The notes under the pieces are model-generated. The model ran no database searches, had not been told where the DNA came from, and was given only the letters and a program-made list of their open reading frames with translations. 64,000 nucleotides of DNA from an uncultured Roseicyclus sp. Lineage in GTDB: Bacteria; Pseudomonadota; Alphaproteobacteria; Rhodobacterales; Rhodobacteraceae. The translations under genes were made by a program, and so were the position numbers. Below, in pieces: positions 26,024-35,328 of the stretch. How positions within the stretch are numbered: the stretch's first letter is position 1; each line of letters begins with the position of its first letter. The stretch is taken from assembly GCA_947491935.1 (NCBI GenBank), contig CANLLF010000004.1, positions 682,001 through 746,000 on the forward strand, written 5' to 3'.

Positions 26024-26863
26024 CTACCGCGCGAGAAACGTCGCCAACGGCGCGTTCTCCAGAAGGTTGCGGGTGGCCCCACCCAGGATGGCTTCGCGCA
26101 GGCGGGAATGGCCATACGCCCCCATCACCAGCAGATCGGCACCGATATCGGTGGCATGGCGCGCCAGAACCTCCGATACGCGCGGCAACGTTTGTGCCAC
26201 GATCGAGACCTGCGCCGGAGCGCCATGGCGCACCAACAGCTTGCTCATCTCCGATCCCGGGTCGGTTGTGCCCGAAGGATGACGCGACGGGGCGACCATG
26301 CAGATATCGACCAGATCCGCATTTGTCAGAAGTGGCAGGGCAGACCGGATCGCGGCCAGCGCCTCATCGGCCTCGTTCCACGCCACGACGATGCGTGTCG
26401 GTGTAGCGATGTCCTGCGGGCCCGGGGGCAGCACGAGGACCGGCGCATGCCCGGGGAAAAGCGCGGATTCAACAACCACGGCCTCGTCATTGGCGCGTGT
26501 CGGGCCATAGGGTTGCGGCAGGATGACGATATCGGCAAACCGGGCCCGGCGCGCCACCAGATCGGTCAAGCCGACCGGTTGGGCCACGACAGCCTCGATC
26601 CCCCAGGCAATGCCGGAGCCATCGAGGGCTCCACGGGCCTTGGCCTCAATCTCTTTCGCCTCCTGGCTGGCGCGTTCAGCGCCCGCCGTTTGCACAATGG
26701 CCGTGGCGCCAGCGAAGTAATATCCTGTCTGGGTGCCGTCGATCCCAAAGCACAATACATCCAGATGCGCCCCCTGCGCGGCGGCGAATCCAATCGCGGC
26801 CCCAAGCAGATCAACGGCATCGTCGGGTTGGGTCAAAACAGTCAAAACGGATTTGTAGGCCAT
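26024..26863 (-). CDS. Tandem-domain universal stress protein
   Basis: A 279-residue protein with two Usp domains (about 1-140 and 150-279). The second ends with the ATP-binding pattern G-A-Y-G-H-S-R-L-R-E-x-x-x-G-G-A-T-R (G-x2-G-x9-G-S/T). Tandem Usp proteins beside fnrL and cco genes are common in Rhodobacterales and are linked to microaerobic survival. ATG 26863 has GGAGG-AGAC upstream; the longer frame to 26896 is less likely. It is divergent from ccoN, with two FNR-type boxes in the 209-base gap. Confidence 0.9.
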   Translation of the reverse strand: MAYKSVLTVLTQPDDAVDLLGAAIGFAAAQGAHLDVLCFGIDGTQTGYYFAGATAIVQTAGAERASQEAKEIEAKARGALDGSGIAWGIEAVVAQPVGLTDLVARRARFADIVILPQPYGPTRANDEAVVVESALFPGHAPVLVLPPGPQDIATPTRIVVAWNEADEALAAIRSALPLLTNADLVDICMVAPSRHPSGTTDPGSEMSKLLVRHGAPAQVSIVAQTLPRVSEVLARHATDIGADLLVMGAYGHSRLREAILGGATRNLLENAPLATFLAR

Positions 26864-26922
26864 CGTCTCCTCCATCACCGGAAGCGGTCGCAACACCCTA
26901 ACAGCGGTGGAGTGATGCCGCT

Positions 26923-26936
26923 TTGACCTGCCTCAA
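26923..26936. promoter_or_regulatory. FNR-like box nearer the universal stress protein gene
   Basis: TTGACCTGCCTCAA matches TTGAY-N4-RTCAA with one mismatch in the right half-site. It is 60 bases upstream of the usp start and 32 bases from the second box, so it may serve the leftward promoter. Confidence 0.6.
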
Positions 26937-26954
26937 CCAGATCCCGCGCATCGT

Positions 26955-26968
26955 TTGACACAGATCAA
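26955..26968. promoter_or_regulatory. FNR/FnrL box upstream of ccoN
   Basis: TTGACACAGATCAA fits the FNR consensus with only the usual T/C change in the left half-site. It lies 105 bases before the ccoN start, a distance that allows class II activation with a leader of about 60 bases. Confidence 0.85.
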
Positions 26969-27072
26969 GGCCGTTCCTGCGGCGATCAACCATCACGGAG
27001 GCAGATGGAACACCTCCGGGCGGCCAATGGATTCGGCCATCACGATACCCGGGGCAAGTGAAGGGACGATCG

Positions 27073-28674
27073 ATGCTTGATTATGTGAAGCTTCCGATAC
27101 TTGGCCTGATCGCGGTTGGGGCCGCGATTGCCGCCAATTACGGGCTGGATCTGGCTTACAAGATCCACGCAATCATCATCATGCTTGTGGCTGGGGGGCT
27201 GTTCTTGTGGCAGCTGCGCCGCACGGGGGAACCGGCAGTTCCGGTGCCCGCGGGTGAGTATATGGATGGGCCGGTCAAGGCCGCGGCGATCGCCACGGTA
27301 TTCTGGGGCGTCACCGGATTTCTGGTGGGCGTGTGGATCGCGTTCCAACTGGCGTTTCCGGCGCTCAACTTCGAATGGGCGCAACCCTACCTGAACTTCG
27401 GGCGTCTCCGGCCTCTCCACACCTCGGCGGTGATCTTTGCTTTCGGCGGCAATGCTCTGATCGCAGCCACCTTCTACATCGGCCAGCGCACCTGCGCGGT
27501 GCGCATGTGGGGCGGCAACCTCAGCTGGTTCGTGTTCTGGGGCTACCAGCTTTTCATCGTGCTGGCCGCGACCGGCTATCTGTTGGGCGCGACACAATCC
27601 CTCGAATACGCCGAGCCGGAATGGTACGTAGACCTTTGGCTGACCATCGTCTGGGTGGCCTTCCTCGCGGTCTATCTGGGCACGATACTGACCCGGAAAG
27701 AGCCGCATATCTACGTGGCCAACTGGTTCCTTCTTTCATTCATCGTTACCGTGGCGATGCTGCACCTGGTCAACAACATGGCGGTGCCCGTATCGATCTG
27801 GGGCTCCCGCTCGGTACAGGTCATGTCGGGTGTGCAAAGCGCCATGACGCAATGGTGGTACGGCCACAACGCCGTGGGCTTCTTCCTGACCGCCGGCTTC
27901 CTCGGCATGATGTACTATTTCGTGCCGAAGCAGGCCGAACGCCCGGTTTATTCCTACAAGCTCTCCATCATCCACTTCTGGGCGCTGATCTTCCTGTATA
28001 TCTGGGCGGGTCCCCACCACCTGCACTACACCGCGCTGCCGGATTGGGCCTCGACCCTCGGCATGGTGTTCTCGGTCGTGCTGTGGATGCCGTCCTGGGG
28101 TGGCATGATCAACGGCCTGATGACCCTGCAAGGCGCATGGGACAAGCTGCGGACCGACCCGATCCTGCGGATGATGGTGACCTCGCTCGCCTTCTACGGG
28201 ATGTCGACCTTCGAGGGTCCGATGATGTCGATCCGTGCGGTCAATTCGCTCAGCCACTACACCGACTGGACCATTGGCCACGTGCATTCCGGTGCACTCG
28301 GCTGGAACGGGCTGGTGACCTTCGGGATGCTCTACTACCTGTTCCCGAAGCTCTGGAACCGGAAGGCGCTCTATTCCATACGGGCCGTCTCCTGGCACTT
28401 CTGGCTCGCGACGATCGGCATCGTTCTCTACGCCTCTTCGATGTGGGTGACGGGGATCATGGAAGGCCTGATGTGGCGCGAAGTCGATGCGCAAGGCTTC
28501 CTGGTGAACTCGTTTGCGGACACCGTGGATGCGAAACTGCCGATGTATGTGGTCCGTGGCCTGGGTGGGGTGATGTTCCTCTCCGGTGCGCTGATCATGG
28601 CATGGAACTTGTGGATGACTGTTCGGAAGGGTGAGGCAATTGCCGATACCCACTCCGCAGTTCCCGCAGAATAA
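27073..28674 (+). CDS. ccoN: cbb3-type cytochrome c oxidase subunit I
   Basis: A 533-residue polytopic protein, the catalytic subunit with heme b, heme b3 and CuB. Seen are the low-spin heme ligand region [16 protein letters not shown], the CuB/heme b3 region with YGHNAVGFF and the twin histidines in [13 protein letters not shown], and [11 protein letters not shown] near the second low-spin ligand. The enzyme reduces oxygen with high affinity and pumps protons. ATG 27073 follows AAGGGA; the GTG at 27058 is less likely. It begins the ccoNOQP operon. Confidence 0.96.
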   Translation: MLDYVKLPILGLIAVGAAIAANYGLDLAYKIHAIIIMLVAGGLFLWQLRRTGEPAVPVPAGEYMDGPVKAAAIATVFWGVTGFLVGVWIAFQLAFPALNFEWAQPYLNFGRLRPLHTSAVIFAFGGNALIAATFYIGQRTCAVRMWGGNLSWFVFWGYQLFIVLAATGYLLGATQSLEYAEPEWYVDLWLTIVWVAFLAVYLGTILTRKEPHIYVANWFLLSFIVTVAMLHLVNNMAVPVSIWGSRSVQVMSGVQSAMTQWWYGHNAVGFFLTAGFLGMMYYFVPKQAERPVYSYKLSIIHFWALIFLYIWAGPHHLHYTALPDWASTLGMVFSVVLWMPSWGGMINGLMTLQGAWDKLRTDPILRMMVTSLAFYGMSTFEGPMMSIRAVNSLSHYTDWTIGHVHSGALGWNGLVTFGMLYYLFPKLWNRKALYSIRAVSWHFWLATIGIVLYASSMWVTGIMEGLMWREVDAQGFLVNSFADTVDAKLPMYVVRGLGGVMFLSGALIMAWNLWMTVRKGEAIADTHSAVPAE

Positions 28675-28688
28675 GGAGGGCTGGACAG

Positions 28689-29411
28689 ATGGGAATTCTT
28701 GACAGTCACAAGAAGATCGAGACCAACGCGACGCTGCTTCTGGCGCTGAGCTTCCTGGTCGTCACCGTCGGCGGTATCGTCGAGATCGCACCGCTCTTCT
28801 ACCTGGAGAACACCATTGAGGATGTGGAGGGCATGCGCCCCTATTCCCCGCTGGAGCTTGCCGGACGGGAGATCTACATCCGCGAAGGATGCTATGTCTG
28901 CCACAGCCAGATGATCCGCCCGATGCGCGATGAGGTGGAGCGCTATGGCCATTACAGCCTTGCCGCGGAATCGCAATACGACCACCCGTTCCAGTGGGGG
29001 TCCAAGCGGACCGGCCCGGACCTGGCCCGGGTTGGCGGGCGGTATTCGGACGGGTGGCATTATGACCACCTGGTCGACCCGCAGGCGGTGGTGCCTGAAT
29101 CCATCATGCCGTCCTACGCGTTCCTTGCGGATGTCGATCTGGACGGGGCACGGATCGGCGATCTGATGGCCACTCATGCCTTCGTCGGCGTGCCCTATAC
29201 CGAAGAGATGATCGAAAACGCGCGGTTCGACTTCGTCCAACAGGCAACTGATTTCGGGGATACCGGCGTCGTGGATCGCTATCCGGGTGCGCAGCAGCGC
29301 GACTTTGATGGCAACCCTGACGTGACCGAGATGGACGCGCTGATCGCTTATCTCCAGATGCTCGGCACGCTGGTCGATTTCTCGACCTTCACGCCAGAAG
29401 AAAGCCGCTGA
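28689..29411 (+). CDS. ccoO: cbb3-type cytochrome c oxidase subunit II (monoheme cytochrome c)
   Basis: A 240-residue protein with an N-terminal anchor helix (residues 14-37) and one heme c site, C68-x2-C71-H72 in CYVCHSQ, with [12 protein letters not shown] downstream and IMPSY carrying the axial Met. It receives electrons for CcoN. Fourteen bases separate it from ccoN and AAGGAGGG precedes the start. Confidence 0.96.
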   Translation: MGILDSHKKIETNATLLLALSFLVVTVGGIVEIAPLFYLENTIEDVEGMRPYSPLELAGREIYIREGCYVCHSQMIRPMRDEVERYGHYSLAAESQYDHPFQWGSKRTGPDLARVGGRYSDGWHYDHLVDPQAVVPESIMPSYAFLADVDLDGARIGDLMATHAFVGVPYTEEMIENARFDFVQQATDFGDTGVVDRYPGAQQRDFDGNPDVTEMDALIAYLQMLGTLVDFSTFTPEESR

Positions 29412-29427
29412 GGGGGAGGGCCAGATC

Positions 29428-29637
29428 ATGCAAGATTATACGTTCCTCCGCGAATTGTCGGGCAGTATCGGCACCGTCTTTCTGGTGCTCAGCTTCTTCG
29501 GCTTCGTCCTTTTCGCTTTCCGGCCGGGATCGCGACGGATCCATGAGGATTCGGCTGAGATCCCCTTCCGCCACGATGACAAACCTGCCCCCGACCTCAG
29601 CGTGTCTGCGGCCCGTACCGAGGAGGCCAGCCAATGA
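29428..29637 (+). CDS. ccoQ: cbb3-type cytochrome c oxidase subunit IV (CcoQ)
   Basis: A 69-residue protein with one membrane helix (about residues 12-32) ending in F-A-F-R-P-G-S, followed by a polar tail, the usual CcoQ form. It stabilises the assembled oxidase, notably in the presence of oxygen. The gene lies between ccoO and ccoP and overlaps the latter by four bases (ATGA). Confidence 0.92.
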   Translation: MQDYTFLRELSGSIGTVFLVLSFFGFVLFAFRPGSRRIHEDSAEIPFRHDDKPAPDLSVSAARTEEASQ

Positions 29638-30515
29638 CCGACCACGAACACTCCAACCTGCATCCTGACGATCCGGATACCACCGGTCACAGCTGGGATG
29701 GCATCCAGGAATTCAACAACCCCCTGCCGCGCTGGTGGCTGTGGTGCTTCTACGCGACCATCGTCTGGGGGATCGTCTACACCGTGATGTATCCGGCCTG
29801 GCCGATGATTTCGGGGGCAACGCCTGGGGTGCTTGGCTATTCCACCCGCGCCGAGGTTGCCGAAGAAATCGACCGGTTCGACGCGCTGAATGCCGATCTC
29901 CGGACCCAGATCACCGAAGTCGAACTGGCCTCGGTCAACCGCGAAGATACGCCCGAGCTCTACAATTACTCGATCCAGGCAGGCGCCTCGACCTTTGCGA
30001 CATGGTGTTCGCAATGCCACGGGCGCGGGGCCGCAGGGGTGCAGGCCTCGGGCTATCCGAACCTTCTGGACGATGATTGGCTCTGGGGCGGTACGGTGGA
30101 GGAGATCCACGACACGATTGCCCACGGCATCCGCAACGAGGATGACCCCGACGCTCGCTGGTCCGAGATGACGGCCTTCGACGACATCCTGACTGATGAA
30201 GAGATCGGGCAGGTGGTCAACTACGTCCTCGATATCTCCGATCAGGAGGCCGATGCGACGCTCGCCAGCGCTGGTGAAACCGTATTCCTCGACAATTGTG
30301 CCGCTTGCCATGGTGACGAGGGGATGGGGGACCGCGTCCTGGGGGCCCCCAATCTGACCGACCGGATCTGGCTCTATGGCGGAACCCCGGAGGCCATCGA
30401 GGAAACCGTGCGCCATTCCCGCTTCGGCGTCATGCCCTCCTGGTCCGGTCGCCTGAGTGAGGCCGACATCCGCGCCACGGCGATTTATGTTCACGGCCTG
30501 GGGGGCGGCGAATAG
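29634..30515 (+). CDS. ccoP: cbb3-type cytochrome c oxidase subunit III (diheme cytochrome c)
   Basis: A 293-residue protein with an anchor helix near 34-56 and two heme c sites, C125-x2-C128-H129 and C222-x2-C225-H226. The first half has the conserved N-N-P-L-P-R-W-W opening of CcoP. It accepts electrons from soluble or anchored cytochromes, such as the one at 16877, and passes them to CcoO. Last gene of ccoNOQP. Confidence 0.96.
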   Translation: MTDHEHSNLHPDDPDTTGHSWDGIQEFNNPLPRWWLWCFYATIVWGIVYTVMYPAWPMISGATPGVLGYSTRAEVAEEIDRFDALNADLRTQITEVELASVNREDTPELYNYSIQAGASTFATWCSQCHGRGAAGVQASGYPNLLDDDWLWGGTVEEIHDTIAHGIRNEDDPDARWSEMTAFDDILTDEEIGQVVNYVLDISDQEADATLASAGETVFLDNCAACHGDEGMGDRVLGAPNLTDRIWLYGGTPEAIEETVRHSRFGVMPSWSGRLSEADIRATAIYVHGLGGGE

Positions 30516-30538
30516 GCCGCGCCCCACGTCCACAAGAC

Positions 30539-30566
30539 AACCGGCACCCTAAATACAACGCCGGTT
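30539..30566 (+). terminator. Hairpin 24 bases after ccoP
   Basis: AACCGGC pairs over seven positions with GCCGGTT around a 14-base loop. There is no long T run, so a weak terminator or mRNA 3' stabiliser is the most that can be said. Confidence 0.4.
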
Positions 30567-30569
30567 TGG

Positions 30570-30614
30570 CACCAGCCCCATGTTCCTGTTCGCGCTTTTT
30601 TCGTGGGGCTGGTG
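30570..30614. repeat. 11-base inverted repeat between ccoP and ccoG
   Basis: CACCAGCCCCA at 30570-30580 is matched exactly by TGGGGCTGGTG at 30604-30614, separated by 23 bases that include six T residues. It may fold into a leader or terminator hairpin or hold a dimeric regulator at two sites. Confidence 0.6.
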
Positions 30615-30675
30615 TCCACTTCTTCACCTCGGACCGGACGCGCCCCGATCAGGGGCTTTGTCGGTTCGGATCAAC

Positions 30676-30689
30676 TTGATCCACGTCAA
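30676..30689. promoter_or_regulatory. FNR/FnrL box upstream of ccoG
   Basis: TTGATCCACGTCAA matches the FNR consensus in all but one position of the right half-site. It lies 68 bases upstream of the ccoG start and shows that ccoGHIS has its own FnrL-controlled promoter. Confidence 0.8.
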
Positions 30690-30757
30690 GGCAGATCACC
30701 CGCCGCCCGCCTATCCATGAGGGGCGAACAGAAACGATTCCACAGGACAATTGCGAC

Positions 30758-32278
30758 ATGGCCTCAACCGACGCCGCGCCGAAGCTCTACGCCGCGCAAG
30801 AGCCGGTCTTCCCCAAGCGCGTTTCCGGCCGCTACCGGAACCTCAAATGGATCATCATGATCATCACGCTGGGGATCTACTACATCACTCCATGGATTCG
30901 CTGGGATCGTGGCCCGAACCTGCCGGATCAGGCCGTGCTCGTGGATCTGGGCGGGCGGCGGTTCTTCTTCTTCTGGATCGAGATCTGGCCCCACGAATTC
31001 TACTTCGTCGCCGGTCTTCTGATCATGGCGGGCCTTGGCCTGTTCTTGTTCACCTCGGCCCTGGGCCGGGTCTGGTGTGGCTATTCCTGCCCGCAGACCG
31101 TCTGGACCGACCTGTTTTTCATGGTCGAACGCTGGATCGAAGGAGACCGCAACGCCCGCCTGCGCCTGTGGAAACAGAAATGGGATTTCACCAAGTGGCG
31201 CCTGCGCGTGACCAAGTGGATTGTGTGGCTGTTGATCGCAATCGCCACGGGCGGCGCATGGGTGTTCTACTTCGCCGATGCGCCCACCTTGCTGGTGGAT
31301 CTGTTTACCGGGCAGGCGGCGTTCGTGGCCTATGCCACCGTGGCTATCCTGACGGCGACCACATTCATCTTTGGTGGCTTCGCCCGTGAACAGGTCTGCA
31401 TCTATATGTGCCCCTGGCCGCGTATCCAGGCCGCGATGATGGACGAACACACCATCACCGTCGCCTACCGGGATTGGCGGGGGGAGCCGCGGGGCAAGGG
31501 CAAGAAACGCCGTGCCTCGGCTGAGGCCGCCATTGCCTCCTCCCGGCTGGCGGGCCCCACGATCATCGGGCAGGAGCCCGGCTCAACCTCCAAGGCGATG
31601 CCGGAAGACCAGCCGTTGGGCGATTGCATCGATTGCATGGCCTGCGTGAATGTCTGCCCGGTTGGCATCGACATCCGCGACGGCCAGCAGATGGAATGCA
31701 TTACCTGCGCGCTCTGCATCGATGCCTGTGACGAGATCATGGGCAAGGTCGGAATGGAACGTGGCCTGATCGATTACGTCGCCCTGACCGATGAGAAAAA
31801 TGAACGGGCGGGAAACCAGAAGGTGCCGATCTGGCGCCATATCCTGCGCCCGCGCACGTTGATCTATACGGCGCTGTGGTCCACCATCGGCGTTGCGCTG
31901 ATCGTGGCGTTGTTCATCCGTTCGGAGCTCGACATCACCGTCGCCGCCGTGCGCAACCCGCAATTCGTGACGTTGTCCGATGGCTCGGTGCGCAACACCT
32001 ATGATGTGCGGATCCGGAACATGACGGCGGAGGATTCCACCTTCCGCATCTCGCTTACGTCAGAGGAGGCATTGCGCGTCGGATTGGAGGGCACGCCCAC
32101 ACTCATGGTTGACGTGCCCGCCGATGAGACGCAGCTTCAACGGGTCTATGTCACGGCGGCCCCGGACAGCCCCGCCGCCGAAGGCGACCGCACCGATTTG
32201 CGGATCTGGGTGGAGCAGGTGGGCGAAACCCTGCGCGCCCATGAAGACACCACGTTTATCGGACGGGGAGGATCCTGA
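30758..32278 (+). CDS. ccoG: cbb3 oxidase maturation protein CcoG (FixG/RdxA)
   Basis: A 506-residue membrane protein with about five helices. Motifs are WCGYSCPQ, C-I-Y-M-C-P-W-P, and a ferredoxin-like pair of clusters in the cytoplasmic loop near residues 289-330 (C-x2-C-x2-C-x3-C-P and C-x2-C-x2-C-x3-C). A C-terminal periplasmic Ig-like domain follows the last helix. CcoG reduces copper so that it can be delivered to the CuB site of CcoN. It begins the ccoGHIS cluster and carries an FNR box at 30676. Confidence 0.95.
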   Translation: MASTDAAPKLYAAQEPVFPKRVSGRYRNLKWIIMIITLGIYYITPWIRWDRGPNLPDQAVLVDLGGRRFFFFWIEIWPHEFYFVAGLLIMAGLGLFLFTSALGRVWCGYSCPQTVWTDLFFMVERWIEGDRNARLRLWKQKWDFTKWRLRVTKWIVWLLIAIATGGAWVFYFADAPTLLVDLFTGQAAFVAYATVAILTATTFIFGGFAREQVCIYMCPWPRIQAAMMDEHTITVAYRDWRGEPRGKGKKRRASAEAAIASSRLAGPTIIGQEPGSTSKAMPEDQPLGDCIDCMACVNVCPVGIDIRDGQQMECITCALCIDACDEIMGKVGMERGLIDYVALTDEKNERAGNQKVPIWRHILRPRTLIYTALWSTIGVALIVALFIRSELDITVAAVRNPQFVTLSDGSVRNTYDVRIRNMTAEDSTFRISLTSEEALRVGLEGTPTLMVDVPADETQLQRVYVTAAPDSPAAEGDRTDLRIWVEQVGETLRAHEDTTFIGRGGS

Positions 32279-32280
32279 AC

Positions 32281-32766
32281 ATGCAGCCTGAACCCGATAC
32301 GACACAGGGCCGCGTGCTGACCGGCTGGCACGTTCTTGGCCTGTTCGGTGGCGCGTTTGCGATCATCATCGGCGTCAACCTCTTCATGGCCTACCGGGCG
32401 GTGTCGACCTTTCCGGGGCTTGAAGTGTCATCCAGCTATGCCGACAGCCAGACCTTCGATGTCCGCAGGACCGCGCAATTGGCGCTTGGGTGGGAGGCTT
32501 CCGTGGAAGCCACGCAGGATCAGATCGCTTTGACCCTTGTCGACGACGCGGGCCGCCCGGTCTATCCGGCTGAGCTTGAAGCGCTGCTGACCCGGCCCAC
32601 GACGCGGGCCGATGATCAGCTTCTGGACCTCACCCGCGGGCCCAACGGCGTGCTGATGGCGCCGGCAGTGCTGGCCGACGGGCGCTGGCGCCTGCGGTTG
32701 ACGGGCACCGCCCGCGACGGCACTGATTACCGCCACAACATCACCTTTACGTTTGACGCCGAATGA
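32281..32766 (+). CDS. ccoH: cbb3 oxidase assembly protein CcoH (FixH)
   Basis: A 161-residue protein with one membrane helix (about residues 15-40) and a periplasmic FixH domain with the typical start V-S-T-F-P-G-L-E-V and the late strand T-F-T-F-D. It is needed for stable assembly of the oxidase. It follows ccoG by two bases and overlaps ccoI by four (ATGA). Confidence 0.92.
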   Translation: MQPEPDTTQGRVLTGWHVLGLFGGAFAIIIGVNLFMAYRAVSTFPGLEVSSSYADSQTFDVRRTAQLALGWEASVEATQDQIALTLVDDAGRPVYPAELEALLTRPTTRADDQLLDLTRGPNGVLMAPAVLADGRWRLRLTGTARDGTDYRHNITFTFDAE

Positions 32767-34955
32767 CGGCTTTCGCGGATCCCCAACGCCCCTCGGCCTG
32801 TCCGGCCTGCGATGCGGCCCCGCTGGCGGAAGAGATTGCGGCGCGCGCTGCGCCCAAGGATGCGCGCCTGATGCTGGCATTGCCGGGCATCCATTGCGCG
32901 GGTTGTATCTCCGGGGTGGAACGGATCCTGACCGGCTTGCCCGGGGTACGGGATGCGCGGGTGAACCTGACGCTGCGCCGTGCGGCGGTGGAGGCCGGGC
33001 CTGAGGTTGAGGCCGAGGCGCTCTGCGCCGCGCTGAATGAGGCGGGTTATGAGGCCCATGAGCTTGATCCCGGCGTTCTGGCGTCAACCGAGATCGATGC
33101 GCGGGGACGCGCGCTCCTGATGGGTCTGGCCGTCGCGGTCTTCGCGATGATGAACGTGATGCTTCTGTCCGTGGCCGTCTGGTCCGGGGCCGAGGGCGTG
33201 ACCCGCGACATGATGCATTGGATCAGCGCCGCCATCGCGATCCCCGCAGTAATCTTCTGTGGTCAACCGTTCTATACCTCCGCCTTCACGGCCCTGCGGG
33301 GCGGGCGGCTCAACATGGATGTACCGATTACGTTGGCGATCGCGTTGGCCGTTGGCACCTCGCTTTACGAGACGATGCTGTCGGGCGACCACGCTTATTT
33401 CGACGCCGCCATCGCTCTGTGCACCTTTCTTCTCGCGGGCCGGTATCTCGATCACCGCACCCGCGCCAATGCGCGATCTGCGGCGCAGGAACTGGCCGCG
33501 TTGGAGGTTCCGCGCGCGCTTCGGCTGACGGGACAGGGGACGGAAACCGTCGCCGCCGCCGATCTGCGCCCCGGAGATCTGGTAAGGGTTCTGCCGGGTG
33601 GACGCATCCCCGTTGATGGCAGGGTCACGGATGGGCACACGGAGCTTGACCGTTCGGTGATGACCGGCGAAACGCTGCCCGCCGTTGCCGCCCCCGGCGA
33701 CGCCGTCCATGCCGGTGAAGCGAACCTGACCGGCCCGATCACTGTCGAGGTCCAGGCTGCGGGCCGGGATACGGAGCTCGCGCGGATTGCCGATCTGATC
33801 GCTGTGGCCGAGGCCGGGCGGAACAACTATACCTCGCTCGCCGATGCCGCCGCCAAGCTTTACGCGCCGGGTGTCCACATCATCGCGGTGCTTGCCGCCG
33901 CGGGGTGGTGGCTGGCAACAATGGATGTGCGTGTGGCCCTGAATATCGCCGCCGCTGTCCTGATCATCACCTGCCCCTGCGCCCTCGGGCTGGCCGTGCC
34001 TGCGGTGACCACTGCTGCCTCCGGGCGCCTGTTTCGCAAAGGCCTTCTGATCAAGAAAGGTACCGCGCTGGAACGTCTGGCCGAGGTCGACACGGTGGTG
34101 TTCGACAAGACCGGGACGCTGACCGACGGCGCGCCGGAGCCCCTGGGGCTTGACCAATTGGACGAGGCGTCCAGCCGCGTCGCACTGGCCCTGTCCCAAG
34201 GCTCCGCCCACCCGCTCGCCCAAGCGATGGCCAGGGGCCTTGCCGCGCGCGGCATCACTGCCGCGCGGGTGGACTGCGTGGTGGAACAGCCGGGCTTCGG
34301 CGTCGAAGGGACATGGCGGGGCAAACCCGTTCGCCTGGGCCGCGCCGGTTGGGTCGGCGGTGGGGATGCCGTGGCCACAACGGCCACGTATCTGCGGATC
34401 GCAGACGCCCCGGCACAGGCGATCCGCTTCGCCGATACGCTGCGCGACGGCGCGGCGGAACTGGTGGCCGATTTGCAGGCTGAGGGCAAACGGGTGGTTC
34501 TGCTATCCGGGGATGTAGAGGCCGCAGTGGCAGCCTTCGCCACGCGGATCGGCATCACCGAGGTTATCTCCGAGGCCCGGCCAGAGGCCAAGGCGAACGC
34601 GATTTCGGCACTCGCTTCGAACGGTGCGAAGGTGCTGATGGTCGGTGACGGCATGAATGACACGGCGGCGCTGACCGCGGCCCATGTGTCCATCTCCCCC
34701 GCCTCAGCCCTGGAGGCCGCCCGGTCGGCGTCGGACATGGTATTGACGGGGCAGAGCCTCGCACCGATCCTCGATGCAATGACAACGGCGCGCTCCGCCC
34801 GGTCCCGGATCAAGGAGAATTTCACCATCGCGTCGGTCTATAACGTTCTGGCCGTGCCGCTTGCCGTCGCGGGGCTCTGTTCGCCCCTGATCGCGGCGCT
34901 GGCGATGTCGTCTTCCTCGCTGACGGTGTCGCTCAATGCTCTGAGGCTGCGCTGA
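32763..34955 (+). CDS. ccoI: Copper-translocating P-type ATPase CcoI (FixI)
   Basis: A 730-residue P1B-ATPase. The N-terminus has a CxxC pair at 13-16 and a heavy-metal domain with GIHCAGCISG (C45, C48). The membrane copper site is the C404-P-C406 motif in ITCPCALGL, the phosphorylated residue is D448 in DKTGT, and GDGMND lies in the hinge. CcoI moves copper out of the cytoplasm for the cbb3 active site. The start is fixed by ATGA with ccoH. Confidence 0.96.
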   Translation: MTAFADPQRPSACPACDAAPLAEEIAARAAPKDARLMLALPGIHCAGCISGVERILTGLPGVRDARVNLTLRRAAVEAGPEVEAEALCAALNEAGYEAHELDPGVLASTEIDARGRALLMGLAVAVFAMMNVMLLSVAVWSGAEGVTRDMMHWISAAIAIPAVIFCGQPFYTSAFTALRGGRLNMDVPITLAIALAVGTSLYETMLSGDHAYFDAAIALCTFLLAGRYLDHRTRANARSAAQELAALEVPRALRLTGQGTETVAAADLRPGDLVRVLPGGRIPVDGRVTDGHTELDRSVMTGETLPAVAAPGDAVHAGEANLTGPITVEVQAAGRDTELARIADLIAVAEAGRNNYTSLADAAAKLYAPGVHIIAVLAAAGWWLATMDVRVALNIAAAVLIITCPCALGLAVPAVTTAASGRLFRKGLLIKKGTALERLAEVDTVVFDKTGTLTDGAPEPLGLDQLDEASSRVALALSQGSAHPLAQAMARGLAARGITAARVDCVVEQPGFGVEGTWRGKPVRLGRAGWVGGGDAVATTATYLRIADAPAQAIRFADTLRDGAAELVADLQAEGKRVVLLSGDVEAAVAAFATRIGITEVISEARPEAKANAISALASNGAKVLMVGDGMNDTAALTAAHVSISPASALEAARSASDMVLTGQSLAPILDAMTTARSARSRIKENFTIASVYNVLAVPLAVAGLCSPLIAALAMSSSSLTVSLNALRLR

Positions 34956-34956
34956 C

Positions 34957-35115
34957 ATGGACGTGCTCGGCATCCTGATCCCGGCGAGCCTGTTATTGGG
35001 CGGCGTGGGGTTGGCGGCATTCTGGTGGATGCTGCGTAAAGGGCAGTTCGACGATCCCGACGGCGACGCGCACCGCATTCTGCGCGAGGATTACGACGAC
35101 AAACCGAAACGCTGA
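34957..35115 (+). CDS. ccoS: cbb3 oxidase maturation protein CcoS (52 residues)
   Basis: A very short gene that is easily missed. It codes for 52 residues: one membrane helix (about 4-26, with GGVGLAAFWWML), then K-G-Q-F-D-D-P-D-G-D-A-H-R-I-L, which is the CcoS signature. CcoS is required for cofactor (heme b and CuB) insertion into CcoN. The start lies one base after the ccoI stop, as the last gene of ccoGHIS. Confidence 0.93.
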   Translation: MDVLGILIPASLLLGGVGLAAFWWMLRKGQFDDPDGDAHRILREDYDDKPKR

Positions 35116-35141
35116 GAGGCGGGCCCTCCCGTGCTGAACGC

Positions 35142-35157
35142 GATGCCCAAGGGCATC
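35142..35157 (+). terminator. Hairpin 26 bases after ccoS
   Basis: GATGCCC and GGGCATC form a seven-base-pair stem with a two-base gap (a five-pair stem with a realistic loop). A second inverted repeat, ATCCGC (35238-35243) with GCGGAT (35261-35266), stands seven bases before a run of seven T residues (35274-35280). One or both probably end the ccoGHIS transcript. Otherwise the 213-base gap to dacC holds no gene I can support. Confidence 0.5.
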
Positions 35158-35328
35158 GGTTTGCGCTTTGGGCCGGGCGCGCCGGGGGCCGTTGGCCCGT
35201 CGGCGCGGTGGCGCCTGTGGCGGACCGGTAGAATCCCATCCGCCGATTGCTCGAATGCTAGCGGATCAGTGAGTTTTTTTACCAAGATGAAAGGCGCGGG
35301 GTGCGTTTTGGGGCGCGGTGCGTCGTGT

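Noticed and set aside
33084-34223. 379-codon minus-strand frame inside ccoI
   Set aside because: Shadow of the copper ATPase gene; Gly/Arg/His-rich product.
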